Made by a program: the position numbers and the translations under genes. A stretch of 64,000 nt of DNA from Methanosarcina sp. KYL-1 (GTDB lineage: Archaea; Halobacteriota; Methanosarcinia; Methanosarcinales; Methanosarcinaceae), in the NCBI RefSeq assembly GCF_024372725.1, contig NZ_VOUA01000020.1, positions 1 through 64,000 of the forward strand. Reading direction: 5' to 3'. Below are positions 50,246 through 58,454 of this stretch, one piece after another. Position 1 is the stretch's first letter. Each line of letters starts with the position of its first letter. The notes under the pieces are model-generated. The model was not told the DNA's origin. It searched no databases and saw only the letters and a program-made list of their open reading frames with translations.

Positions 50246-51226
50246 TCAAATCACAACAACTATTTTGCCTAATTTGCCTGCAGCTTCCATAAATTCTGTC
50301 GTATCTACACCGGGAAATGCATCTACAATACAAATATCAAATTTTTCATCCAAACAATTTGCCAATTCTCTTATATCCATACTATAAACTTCAAATTTGT
50401 CTCCGGATGCTATTAATTCTTCTTCGTTGCCTGAAAGTTTGACCGGAAATCCATTAGCTTCCAAATTAATCAAAGTAGTTTCTATTGCAGGCTTCCATAT
50501 GTCATTAAAAACAACTTTTCGCGCGCCGGCTTTAAGGCATGCGATTCCCAAAGTCCCGGGGCCGCATGTACAATCAAGAACAGAAGGCTTATCATGATCT
50601 TTCAAAGCTTCTTTAAGTATCTCTATTTTGGGTGATTCTACCGTTGGAAACTCTATATGAATTTCATGCTGATATTTGTATATTCCTAAAGCCCCGTAAG
50701 GAGTCTGTATAATATCACATCTCAAATCGCATCCGGCAAGAAGTTCATATATATGAGGATTAGAGCTAGAATCTTTTATTCCTACAGTTTTTCTTATATC
50801 CCCTTTTAAAACCCCTCTTACTTCATCAACTTCCTTCACAATTGTTTCAGCACATCTTTTATCCACTTCATTTGACAATATTACTAAAGAATCCTTAGGT
50901 AAATATGGAACAGAATTAGTTGGATAGCCAGGAGTCACAAGAGGAACACATGCATTCCTTAAATTAGCTTTTTTATCTTTTATTCCTTCATCGATCATTA
51001 CTTTTAGCACGTGAGCCATTACAATATCAAGTTGCCTCTTACCGCATTTACAACTTCCAAAATGGTTATCTATTTCAGCTAAGTTAATCTGTTCTGCCAG
51101 AGGAGAGAATTTCCTTATATTTTCTGTTTTGCAATCGTTGCATGGTTCGTAGAATAATTCAATGTCTTTTAGTGCTTCCGAAATAGGCCTTATGCACGTA
51201 TCTCCACACCTACATCTTATCTCCAT
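50246..51226 (-). CDS. mcmA: SAM-dependent methyltransferase, putative McrA cysteine methyltransferase (mcmA-like)
   Basis: 326 residues. The C-terminal half is a class I methyltransferase (VLDCTCGPGTLGIACLKAGA near residue 220, FDICIVDAFPG near 300). The N-terminal part has two metal-site-like Cys groups (CRCGDTC...CNDC, then CKCG, residues 5-60). Position just downstream of mcrBDCGA matches mcmA of M. acetivorans, which makes S-methylcysteine at Cys472 of McrA; that substrate is present here. The gene is AT-rich and uses codons unlike mcr, so it was probably acquired. It lies between mcrA and a broken mcrA copy. Confidence 0.7.
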   Translation of the reverse strand: MEIRCRCGDTCIRPISEALKDIELFYEPCNDCKTENIRKFSPLAEQINLAEIDNHFGSCKCGKRQLDIVMAHVLKVMIDEGIKDKKANLRNACVPLVTPGYPTNSVPYLPKDSLVILSNEVDKRCAETIVKEVDEVRGVLKGDIRKTVGIKDSSSNPHIYELLAGCDLRCDIIQTPYGALGIYKYQHEIHIEFPTVESPKIEILKEALKDHDKPSVLDCTCGPGTLGIACLKAGARKVVFNDIWKPAIETTLINLEANGFPVKLSGNEEELIASGDKFEVYSMDIRELANCLDEKFDICIVDAFPGVDTTEFMEAAGKLGKIVVVI

Positions 51227-51290
51227 ATGCTTAAATATGGATATTCTGTATAAAAATTATGCCATTTCTTATTATTCTTGAATTTTGGGT

Positions 51291-51640
51291 TCGGTGGTGT
51301 CGGATTCACACAGTATGCAACCACTGAATACACCGATGACATCCTCGACAACAACGTGTACTACGACGTTGACTACATCAACGACAAGTACAACGGTGCT
51401 GCAAACCCCGGCACAGACAACAAGGTAAAGGCTACCCTCGAAGTCGTAAAGGACATCGCAACCTCACTCGCAACCGCCAATGCCAACGCCGGTCTCTCCG
51501 GCTGGTACCTCTCCATGTACCTGCATAAGGAAGCATGGGGCCGTCTCTGCTGGTGAGAGATCTCTCATCATCCCGGCAAAATAACTACGATAGTTTAAGT
51601 ACATTAAAACAGAGTAGGCCTTCGGGCCTTCTTTCGTGCT
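51291..51640 (+). pseudogene. Broken second copy of the mcrA 3' end with its terminator
   Basis: Bases 51291-51463 align without gaps to mcrA 48921-49093 (offset 2370; 8 differences in 173). The copy then skips 114 bp between two 8-bp TCGCAACC repeats (48 codons' neighbourhood of Gln420 is lost), continues to 51547, and skips about 292 bp that include Gly465 and Cys472. It rejoins at TGCTGGTGAGAGATC, runs through the mcrA stop region and ends in a copy of the terminator (51615-51628). The second deletion shifts the frame, so the frame 51278-51556 reads 92 residues ending LCW. Not a functional subunit. Confidence 0.9.
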
Positions 51641-51861
51641 TTTGTGTTTTTTTTCTGGGTTAGCTTAACTTTGAAAGAATCGTATATTCTAAATATAACT
51701 TCTTACATAAGTAATACTCAAAGTAAAAAATTTTATATACAAAAGAGTGTGACTTTACTCAAAAAATCAGAAATTATAATGGCTGGAGAGCTAACTAGAT
51801 TCACTTTCCACCTTCTGGAAACGGATTTTATTGAAACATTTGCGGGGAGGGGTATTTGTAA
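51641..51861. other. Promoter region of the pilin cluster
   Basis: AT-rich, with TATA-like AATTTTATATACAAAA near 51727-51742 and GGGGAGGGG (about 51844-51852) as the ribosome site of the first pilin-like gene. No gene is supported. Confidence 0.4.
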
Positions 51862-52836
51862 ATGGGGGGTTCACAAAGTTTTTTAAAGAATTGTCATGCG
51901 GTTTCAGATGTCATGGCTCAGGTTCTCATGACATGTATTTTGCTTGCTGCGCTCACGACAGTGGCTTTATTTGTTTTCTCCCGGAGTGCTCCTGCGTATA
52001 TTCCCCATGTTGACGTTCAGCAGAGGGTTGACGGGGCTTCGGACATTCTCTACCTGAAGCACAGCGGAGGAGAAGCAGTCGATACCAGGAATATGCTGCT
52101 TATTGTCAGTGTCGACGGGCAGAAAAAAGTATTATCGGATACTGAAATTTCCGGATATCTCGGGAAAAGTTACTGGGAGGCCGGGGATGTTCTTTCAATT
52201 GACATGTACGATAAGTGGGGGCTTCGCCTGGACAGCGATGACTGTGTTGAAGTCTTCCTGGTTGACGTGGGGTCAAAAAAACTAATCCAGAGGGGAAGTA
52301 TGCCCATGGAAGGTCTGTGCAAGCCTTTGCTGGAGCTGAACAGATGGTACTTTTTTACCACTGTTGAAGGTGATGACAGAGATGAGGTGAACCTCGGGCA
52401 TCTTCAGGACTGCGGCATAGCTATTGACTTTTATCCTTCGGTCCCCGGGGACAGCTCTGAAGACATTCTTCTAGGAAAGGATAATACGGATTACTTTGCT
52501 AAAAACGCCTTCAGCCATGATATGCAATATGACTCCCTTGACCTGACATTTGGCTTTGATGATGAAGCTTTGAAGGGGTTCAGGTCTCTTCCGCACAATG
52601 CAACAATCTTAATGATTTACGGCCTGCAGAGTGAACCTGCTGATGCGACATTGACAATTGCGGGTGAGAGCATCCCGGTCTTTAATGGCGGTAACAGTGG
52701 GAGTAAAAACTGGTTTATTTACAATAAAACTGTCTCGGTCAATATAAGCAGTGTTTCAGAATTGGAGTTCAGCATCCATCTTATTCAGGAAAATAAGGAT
52801 ATAGACATCGATTATCTGGCTGTATACCTGAGTTGA
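51862..52836 (+). CDS. Type IV pilin-like surface protein 1
   Basis: 324 residues, start ATG 51862. The N-terminus carries a class III (pilin) signal: a short basic part, SDVMAQVLM, then one hydrophobic helix to about residue 40. Next is a module shared with the two following genes (about 48-148: DILYLKHSGGEAVDTRNMLL, YWEAGDVLSIDMYDKWGLRL, VFLVDVGSKKLIQRG). A separate C-terminal beta-rich domain follows (about 165-324, with VEFSIHLIQ-like strands). It probably assembles into or decorates pili or the cell surface after cleavage by a prepilin peptidase. No assembly genes are nearby. Confidence 0.7.
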   Translation: MGGSQSFLKNCHAVSDVMAQVLMTCILLAALTTVALFVFSRSAPAYIPHVDVQQRVDGASDILYLKHSGGEAVDTRNMLLIVSVDGQKKVLSDTEISGYLGKSYWEAGDVLSIDMYDKWGLRLDSDDCVEVFLVDVGSKKLIQRGSMPMEGLCKPLLELNRWYFFTTVEGDDRDEVNLGHLQDCGIAIDFYPSVPGDSSEDILLGKDNTDYFAKNAFSHDMQYDSLDLTFGFDDEALKGFRSLPHNATILMIYGLQSEPADATLTIAGESIPVFNGGNSGSKNWFIYNKTVSVNISSVSELEFSIHLIQENKDIDIDYLAVYLS

Positions 52837-52935
52837 AGAAAAAGGTTGTCGAGAGAATAAGAATCAAGGGAGAATATTGAGCCTGCTCTGTTCTCCAGAG
52901 TTGAAGGGAGAAAATATGCCTGGGGGGGTATTATA

Positions 52936-53883
52936 TTGCGGAGTTTATGGAAGTTTATTTGGAAGTTTATTAAAAATTCGGAGGCTGTTTCCGGGGTTAT
53001 GGGAGAGGTTCTCCTTACGGGCGTAGTGGTCATAGCGTTCAGTATGGTTGCAACGCTGGTATTTTCACTCGATGCGCCTGTCGACTGTCCCCATGTAGCA
53101 GTTGAGAAATGGGGGCGTGCCCCAACCGATACTTTGTACATAAGGCACTGCGGAGGGGACATCCTTGATACTGAAGACCTGAAAATCATGGTTTCAATTG
53201 ATGAGTCCAGTTACGTATATTCCGGGGCCGATGTTTCCGGGAACCTTAACAAGAGCGTCTGGGACCTGGGGGATGTCATTGCAATCAACACGAAAAATGA
53301 ATGGGGGGTCCCCTTGAGTAAAGGAGATTCCGTGTTCGTTTATCTTGTGGATATGGATTCAAAGCAGGTGGTCAGGAAAGTGAAAGTTCCTGTGAATGGA
53401 GGTGGTTCCGGTGGATGGGTTTCTCCATCGGAAATGCTTGATTCCGCTGGCTCGTCAAACCTTACGGCAGTACTGAAAGAAGGTGATGGGAACGTTACCC
53501 ATTATCTGGTGCCCAAAAAGGGTACTTCCGGTGTAAACGGTACTGGTGAAGTGTTTTTTTTTGACATAGATATGGCAGACTATGACTTCAGGCTTGATGA
53601 ACCGGTTTCTAATGTTACGCTTAAGCTTGTTTATGAAACCCATGACGATTCTTTTTTCTATATCCAGTTACGTGTATTTGATGCGTATCCTCCTCCCGGG
53701 GAATGGTATAACGAGTCTTTTATGCCTGAATCCTCCTCATCCCGGACTTATGTAACTAATTTGTCCGATTGTATTAATACGACTGAAGACCTGGAAGGGC
53801 TCAAGATCAAGATTGTAGCCGTCGGAAATGCTGCAAGTAATAAAGAAGTAAATGTCGATTATATCGCCGTAAGCTTTGAGTGA
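52936..53883 (+). CDS. Type IV pilin-like surface protein 2
   Basis: 315 residues from TTG 52936, just after a G-rich ribosome site. Signal segment NSEAVSGVMGEVLLTG, then a hydrophobic helix to about residue 45. The shared module follows (DTLYIRHCGGDILDTEDLKI, VWDLGDVIAINTKNEWGVPL, VYLVDMDSKQVVRK). A different C-terminal domain (about 165-315) contains SNVTLKLVYETHDDSFFYI and an end that resembles that of protein 1 (VNVDYIAVSFE against IDIDYLAVYLS). Confidence 0.7.
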   Translation: MRSLWKFIWKFIKNSEAVSGVMGEVLLTGVVVIAFSMVATLVFSLDAPVDCPHVAVEKWGRAPTDTLYIRHCGGDILDTEDLKIMVSIDESSYVYSGADVSGNLNKSVWDLGDVIAINTKNEWGVPLSKGDSVFVYLVDMDSKQVVRKVKVPVNGGGSGGWVSPSEMLDSAGSSNLTAVLKEGDGNVTHYLVPKKGTSGVNGTGEVFFFDIDMADYDFRLDEPVSNVTLKLVYETHDDSFFYIQLRVFDAYPPPGEWYNESFMPESSSSRTYVTNLSDCINTTEDLEGLKIKIVAVGNAASNKEVNVDYIAVSFE

Positions 53884-54044
53884 ATATCTGGGTTCGGGGG
53901 TGAAGGAAAAAGCTGTTTACGGAAGATTTTTTACAGGGGGTGTGATGCTCCCAGTATGAAAGATCGGGGAGGAAGCCGGATTCAAAGGCTTCTTTTTTGC
54001 CTCCGGGCTGAGGGTATAAAATTGATAAAGTGGGGGGATGTTTG

Positions 54045-54512
54045 TTGTATAAATGTTTGTATAAAATATGCAAATTCATTAAAAATTGCGACGGGGTTTC
54101 GGAGGTCGTGGGGGAGGTCCTCCTGACGGGAATAGTGGTTCTTTTTGTCAGTATGATAAGCGTATTTGTATTTTCTATTGATAGGCCTGCTGACGCTCCT
54201 CATGCGGATTTACAGGTATGGCTGGACGAGACCTCCGATACCATATATCTGAAGCACAGGGGAGGAGAACCCCTTGCTGTAGATGAGTTGAAAGTCGTGG
54301 TCCTCGTTGACGGTACTGAAATGGTGCTTTCTCCGGAAAATGTTTCTGCAAAACTGGGAGGTAATGAAAGCTGGATGATGGGGGATGTAATTGAAATTGG
54401 AGTAATGGCTGATTGGGGGATCTCTATCGAAAGCGGAGACCCGGTGGATTTATTATTGGTCCACATGCCTTCAAAACAGGTGATCCAGCAGATGGCTGTT
54501 ACCGTTTCCTGA
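54045..54512 (+). CDS. Type IV pilin-like surface protein 3, short form
   Basis: 155 residues. TTG 54045 is used with GGGGGGA upstream; GTG 54030 or TTG 54042 are alternatives. Signal NCDGVSEVVGEVLLTG and one helix, then only the shared module (DTIYLKHRGGEPLAVDELKV, WMMGDVIEIGVMADWGISIE, LLLVHMPSKQVIQQ). The C-terminal domain seen in proteins 1 and 2 is missing, and the stop codon lies in a 24/25-bp tandem repeat, so the gene may have been shortened. Confidence 0.65.
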   Translation: MYKCLYKICKFIKNCDGVSEVVGEVLLTGIVVLFVSMISVFVFSIDRPADAPHADLQVWLDETSDTIYLKHRGGEPLAVDELKVVVLVDGTEMVLSPENVSAKLGGNESWMMGDVIEIGVMADWGISIESGDPVDLLLVHMPSKQVIQQMAVTVS

Positions 54513-54565
54513 ACTATGGCTGCTACTATCTCCTGCCCAAATGGCTGTTACCGCTTCCTTAATTG
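54491..54565 (+). repeat. 24/25-bp tandem repeat spanning the stop of pilin gene 3
   Basis: ATGGCTGTTACCGTTTCCTG (from 54492) recurs from 54516 (ATGGCTGCTACTATCTCCTG) and 54541 (ATGGCTGTTACCGCTTCCTT). The first copy contains the stop TGA (54510-54512). Confidence 0.85.
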
Positions 54566-54857
54566 CCGGAAACCGTTGTAGCTTGATGCCTTTACAATAC
54601 ACAACCCAAAAAGTTATAATGTACTATTAATAATGATATCTCTACAAAATGAAAAAAAATCACAATGTACTGGCAATAACTGATGCTTCAACCAGGAAAG
54701 TACCTCTCCGGGCAGTATTTTCCGGGTTCACTCTATCAGATTTCAGGGCCAGGGTTGAGATAAATTGAACGCGGTTATTTTGTTCCCGATTACCTTGCCT
54801 ATCGATCTCCGGCATATAATCTTTGATGAGTAGCGTTAAAGCAGGAAAAGGAATGTT
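54513..54857. other. Spacer upstream of the fourth surface protein
   Basis: 345 bp. After the tandem repeat only AT-rich sequence is seen, with TATA-like GCATATAATC near 54811-54820 that could drive the next gene. Confidence 0.4.
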
Positions 54858-55772
54858 ATGAACCTGAAAGTCATTAAACCGGCCTCTGCATTTCTCAGGT
54901 CAGATTCTGGAGTCTCAACAGCTGTTGCTGCTGCCCTTTTACTCGGGATCCTGGTTATATTCATTACAAATATTCAGGTCTACCACGTCCCCCAGTGGAA
55001 AGAAGATGCAGAGTATGTCCATATGTCCGAGGTCTTTGAGGACATGTCCAGGTTAAAGTGTAATTTTGACCTCATCTCTACGGGCCTGGAAATCAATCCG
55101 AGTAGCAGAATTATCCTGAATTCTCCCCTCCGGATGGGCGGGGGAGACCTTCCCATAGTCAACCGCATGAAATCCGGGGGTACTCTTGCCTTAAATGGTG
55201 GGGGATGCAGGCTGTTTGCAAATATTACCTACAATGATTCTCACAGTGAGGACATTAATTTCGGAAACCCTCTTGACTGCGGGACGATCTCCTATCAGGC
55301 TGTCAATTCCCGTTATATAAATCAGGCATACTGCTATGAAAACGGGGCTCTGATTGTTGTTCAGGACGGCCAGTCTTTTATGAAACTTTCTCCTGCGATC
55401 ATCCTCCAGAAAGAGCCCAACAACTTTGTGAACCTCTCTATAAACGCTGTCTGCCTGGAAGGGGACAACTGGGTCCTCTCAAGCAACGCCCTCGAGGATA
55501 TACGGCTGATTTCCAGGTCGCGGACGACTCTTTGTGATAGCGACCTCCTTACAGGGAGTTTTTATCTCACTTCAGTGTCCCTTACGATTTTTACTGAATA
55601 CCCTGAGGCCTGGGGAACATACTTCAACAGTACAACCAAAAATGAGAACATTGATCCAGCAGATTACAACATCACCTTAAACAGCTCTGCGGTTGTCTTT
55701 TCCCTTACTCCGGCAGATGAGGATCTGATTGTGAAAATTTACAAAAGCTCAATAGAGGTCGAAGCATTGTAA
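54858..55772 (+). CDS. Pilin-like exported protein 4
   Basis: 304 residues from ATG 54858. SDSGVSTAVAAALLLGILVI (residues 15-34) is a pilin-type signal/helix. The rest is an extracellular domain with an early helix (YVHMSEVFEDMSRLKCNFDL) and beta-rich sequence (RIILNSPLRMGGGDLPIVN, FVNLSINAVCLEGDNWVL). It does not share the module of the three proteins upstream but resembles larger archaeal pilus-tip or adhesin-like proteins in layout. Function unknown. Confidence 0.65.
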   Translation: MNLKVIKPASAFLRSDSGVSTAVAAALLLGILVIFITNIQVYHVPQWKEDAEYVHMSEVFEDMSRLKCNFDLISTGLEINPSSRIILNSPLRMGGGDLPIVNRMKSGGTLALNGGGCRLFANITYNDSHSEDINFGNPLDCGTISYQAVNSRYINQAYCYENGALIVVQDGQSFMKLSPAIILQKEPNNFVNLSINAVCLEGDNWVLSSNALEDIRLISRSRTTLCDSDLLTGSFYLTSVSLTIFTEYPEAWGTYFNSTTKNENIDPADYNITLNSSAVVFSLTPADEDLIVKIYKSSIEVEAL

Positions 55773-55828
55773 AATGAATAACCCTGCTTGATGAATAACT
55801 CTTTTTATAATTTTTAATAAAAAAGGCT

Positions 55829-55855
55829 GCTGCATTTAGAAAAATGCAGCTTTTT
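55829..55855. terminator. Bidirectional terminator between pilin cluster and aroA
   Basis: GCTGCATTT (55829-55837), loop, AAATGCAGC (55842-55850), flanked by A-run on the left and T-run on the right, so it can end transcripts from both sides. Confidence 0.8.
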
Positions 55856-55887
55856 ACTTTTCATTCTTCGTTTTTCATTCTCTCTTT

Positions 55888-57180
55888 TCATTCTTCCTGT
55901 ACTTTCTCGATTTTCGCACCGAGCTCGCACATGTCCTTGAAGAAGTCAGGGTAAGAAACCGAAATGGATTCCGTGGTGTCGATTGTTGTGTTTCCTACCA
56001 CCATACCTGCTATGCTCAGGGCCATGACGATTCTGTGGTCGTGCCAGCCGTGGAGGGCTGCGCCTTTGAGTGAGCCTCCGGTGATGGTCAGGCTGTCTTT
56101 TTCTTCTCTTATCTGGACTCCCAGCTTTGGAAGTTCGGTGGCAAGGGCATGGAGCCTGTCGGTTTCCTTGTAGCGGACATGCTCTGCGTTTTCAATCCGG
56201 CTGGTCCCTTCGGCAAAGGAGGCCAGGACTGCAACGGTCGGGACGAGGTCCGGGGTTGCTCCGGCATCGAAGGTGATAGCTTTCAGGGTTTTTCCTCCCC
56301 TGAGCGTAACGGTGCCGGCATCTTTCTTCCAAGTGATGTCTGCGCCCATACGCTCCAGGGTCTCGATTATCACAAGGTCCCCCTGTTTTGAGGGGAAGAG
56401 GTTTTTGACGGTGACTTCGGACCCTTCGGTCAGGGCTGTAGCTGCGAGCAGGTAGGACGCCGAGGAGAAGTCACCGGGAACGGTGTATTCCTTGAGGTTG
56501 TACTTCTGTTTCCCGGGGATGATGAATTTGGTGTTGTTGTGGTTGTCCATGTGGATTTCGGCCCCTGCCAGCCCGAGCATCTCAACGGTCACATCCACGT
56601 AGGGCTTTGATTTCATCTCCCCGACGATGGCGAGGGTGGTGCTGCATTCTGCGAGAGGGCAGGCGATCAGGAGGGCCGAGATGAACTGGGAACTTATAGA
56701 GCCGTCAATTTTTGCGATGGCTCCTTCAAGCCCGCCTTTGATCACAATGGGAGCCCTTTCGTTTCCCCGGGTGGAGCAGGCTTTGACCCCCAGCTTGTTA
56801 AGGACTTCCAGGAGGGGCCCGTTAGGCCGACTCCGGAGGGAGGCGTCTCCCGTAATCACAGTGATCCCGTCCGTGAGGGCTGCAATTGCGGTCATCAGGC
56901 GGAGGGTTGTACCTGAGTTTGCGGCATCGATTACGTCATCCGGGACTCCGGGCTTTCCGTTCACGCCCCTGATGCGGAGGGTGTCCCCGTCCCTTTCGAT
57001 ATCTGCCCCGAACATCTCACAGGCCCGGATTGTGGCCAGGGTGTCGGCGGAGATCAGGGGGCGGTGGATAACCGATTCTTTTGAGAGGGCCCCAAGGGCG
57101 ACGGCCCTGTGGGTATAGCTTTTGGACGGAGGGGCAAAGACCTCTCCTTTGATTGAGGATTTGTCAATAGAAACGCGCAT
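55888..57180 (-). CDS. aroA: EPSP synthase
   Basis: 430 residues. Transfers enolpyruvyl from PEP to shikimate 3-phosphate. The family motifs are KSYTHRAVALGAL (about 19-31), ANSGTTLRLM (about 86), SLRSRPNGPLLEVL, SSQFISALLIACPLA and the AEHVRYKETDRLHAL segment. It completes the pathway of the 6-11 kb cluster but is separate from it. Shikimate kinase and chorismate synthase are not in the window. ATG 57180. Confidence 0.95.
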   Translation of the reverse strand: MRVSIDKSSIKGEVFAPPSKSYTHRAVALGALSKESVIHRPLISADTLATIRACEMFGADIERDGDTLRIRGVNGKPGVPDDVIDAANSGTTLRLMTAIAALTDGITVITGDASLRSRPNGPLLEVLNKLGVKACSTRGNERAPIVIKGGLEGAIAKIDGSISSQFISALLIACPLAECSTTLAIVGEMKSKPYVDVTVEMLGLAGAEIHMDNHNNTKFIIPGKQKYNLKEYTVPGDFSSASYLLAATALTEGSEVTVKNLFPSKQGDLVIIETLERMGADITWKKDAGTVTLRGGKTLKAITFDAGATPDLVPTVAVLASFAEGTSRIENAEHVRYKETDRLHALATELPKLGVQIREEKDSLTITGGSLKGAALHGWHDHRIVMALSIAGMVVGNTTIDTTESISVSYPDFFKDMCELGAKIEKVQEE

Positions 57181-57241
57181 TTTTTACCAGGACTCCTGTT
57201 TTTTTATGTCGGCTCTTTATCTAAAATAAGGGTTTTCAGCT

Positions 57242-57895
57242 TCAGCGCACACCTTTTACGATGTTTTCAACCAGGTCCCAGTCGTGGTCATAGACGTGGG
57301 CCGAGATGCTGACAGTTGTGATCATCCCGGGTTCGACCCCGATCCGGCCTGCTACGTATTCCAGGAGTTTCGAGAGTCCGTAGAGGTTTGCAGGGTATGC
57401 TCCCCCGAAGTCGTGGCTCCTGAAGAGGGTGGTCAGGTGGACTTTTCCGTCCCGGACCTTGAAGTCGTCCAGCATCATGCAGGGGACCTCGTTTACTTTC
57501 GTGTCCACCGGCGGAATCCAGGTAACGGCAATCGCCCTTCTGGATGTCGGGCTTTCCTGCAGTTTTTCGATTACGTATTCGATCTGGTCCACTTCCCCGT
57601 TCCAGTCCCTGAGGCGCTGCCCGTAGGTGTACTCGAAGTCCTGTACGTTTTCGCCCGAGATCAGCTGCTTTGCGTACTCTTCAAGCCTCTCCTCGTTCCA
57701 GGCAGTGTCTGCAGGGATCCGGTCTGTGTAGGGGTCTTCGATTACCACCATTAAGTCCATAAACTCCCTTATCTGGCTTCCCCGCTCGTCCGTAATTACC
57801 TGCCCGTGGTTCCAGATGATGTTAAGCCCGCGGTACCATGCATCAGAGATGTTCTTTGCCCTGATGATCCTGCCAATCTCAAACTTTTCTTCCAT
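57242..57895 (-). CDS. thyA: Thymidylate synthase, archaeal ThyA type
   Basis: 217 residues, shorter than bacterial ThyA (about 264). The nucleophile Cys lies in NEVPCMMLDDF (about residue 146); the RSHDFGGAYPANLYGLSKLL and YDHDWDL segments bind dUMP. Methanogen versions use a pterin-linked one-carbon donor; the exact donor cannot be read here. ATG 57895. It sits 60 bp upstream of aroA on the same strand and may be co-transcribed with it. Confidence 0.88.
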   Translation of the reverse strand: MEEKFEIGRIIRAKNISDAWYRGLNIIWNHGQVITDERGSQIREFMDLMVVIEDPYTDRIPADTAWNEERLEEYAKQLISGENVQDFEYTYGQRLRDWNGEVDQIEYVIEKLQESPTSRRAIAVTWIPPVDTKVNEVPCMMLDDFKVRDGKVHLTTLFRSHDFGGAYPANLYGLSKLLEYVAGRIGVEPGMITTVSISAHVYDHDWDLVENIVKGVR

Positions 57896-58077
57896 TTAAT
57901 ATTCCCCGATCAAATTCAGGATAGGGTGTCGAAGGTGTCGACGGGTAATATAATATCCGCTTATTTATAAAAACATCCTTCATATCCGATGTTTTTAAGT
58001 TTCTTTTCGGATTGTTTTTCAGTTTTTCAGATTTTCTCGCAATATGGCATATATTCGCCAATCGGATATAATATTTG

Positions 58078-58154
58078 TTTATCGTTTGTTTATCGTTTGT
58101 TTATCGTTTGTTTATCGTTTGTTTATCGTTTGTTTATCGTTTGTTTATCGTTTG
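58078..58154 (+). repeat. 11-bp tandem repeat, seven copies
   Basis: Seven perfect TTTATCGTTTG units, 180-260 bp upstream of thyA. Confidence 0.92.
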
Positions 58155-58409
58155 TCCACGTTTTGTTTTTACTTTCTTTTCTATCTATTATTTTCTTTTA
58201 TAAGTGCTTTTTCTCAGGAAAGTTCCGTGTGCCTTGATAACACATAGCACGCTTAGCTTAAAAAAGTACCGGAAGGTGTTCCCCAGGAGGAAGTATGGGG
58301 CCATAATGATAGGTCAACAGGTAAAGTGAAAATAGATATAATGAAGTAAATTATGAAAGTTGAGGGGGGCAAAAGGGAAAAATTGAAAGAAAAAAGCAAA
58401 GGAAAATGG

Positions 58410-58443
58410 AAAAAAAGGAAAAAATTTGAGGCCTGAAAGGCCT
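58410..58443 (-). terminator. Terminator of htpX
   Basis: On the minus strand AAGGCC, TTTC and AGGCCT form a small stem (58430-58443) and AAATTTTTTCC follows. Confidence 0.5.
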
Positions 58444-58454
58444 TTTGTTCAGGC

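Larger units (their letters stand above)
57896..58454. other. thyA promoter region with an 11-bp tandem repeat
   Basis: TTTATCGTTTG repeats seven times at 58078-58154. TATA-like sequence for thyA lies at about 57945-57970 on the minus strand. The rest (58160-58410) is AT-rich without a supported gene. The htpX terminator lies at the right edge. Confidence 0.6.

Noticed and set aside
51278-51556. Second functional mcrA or short McrA-like protein
   Set aside because: Two internal deletions, a frameshift and loss of three active-site-region modified residues; best read as a pseudogene fragment.
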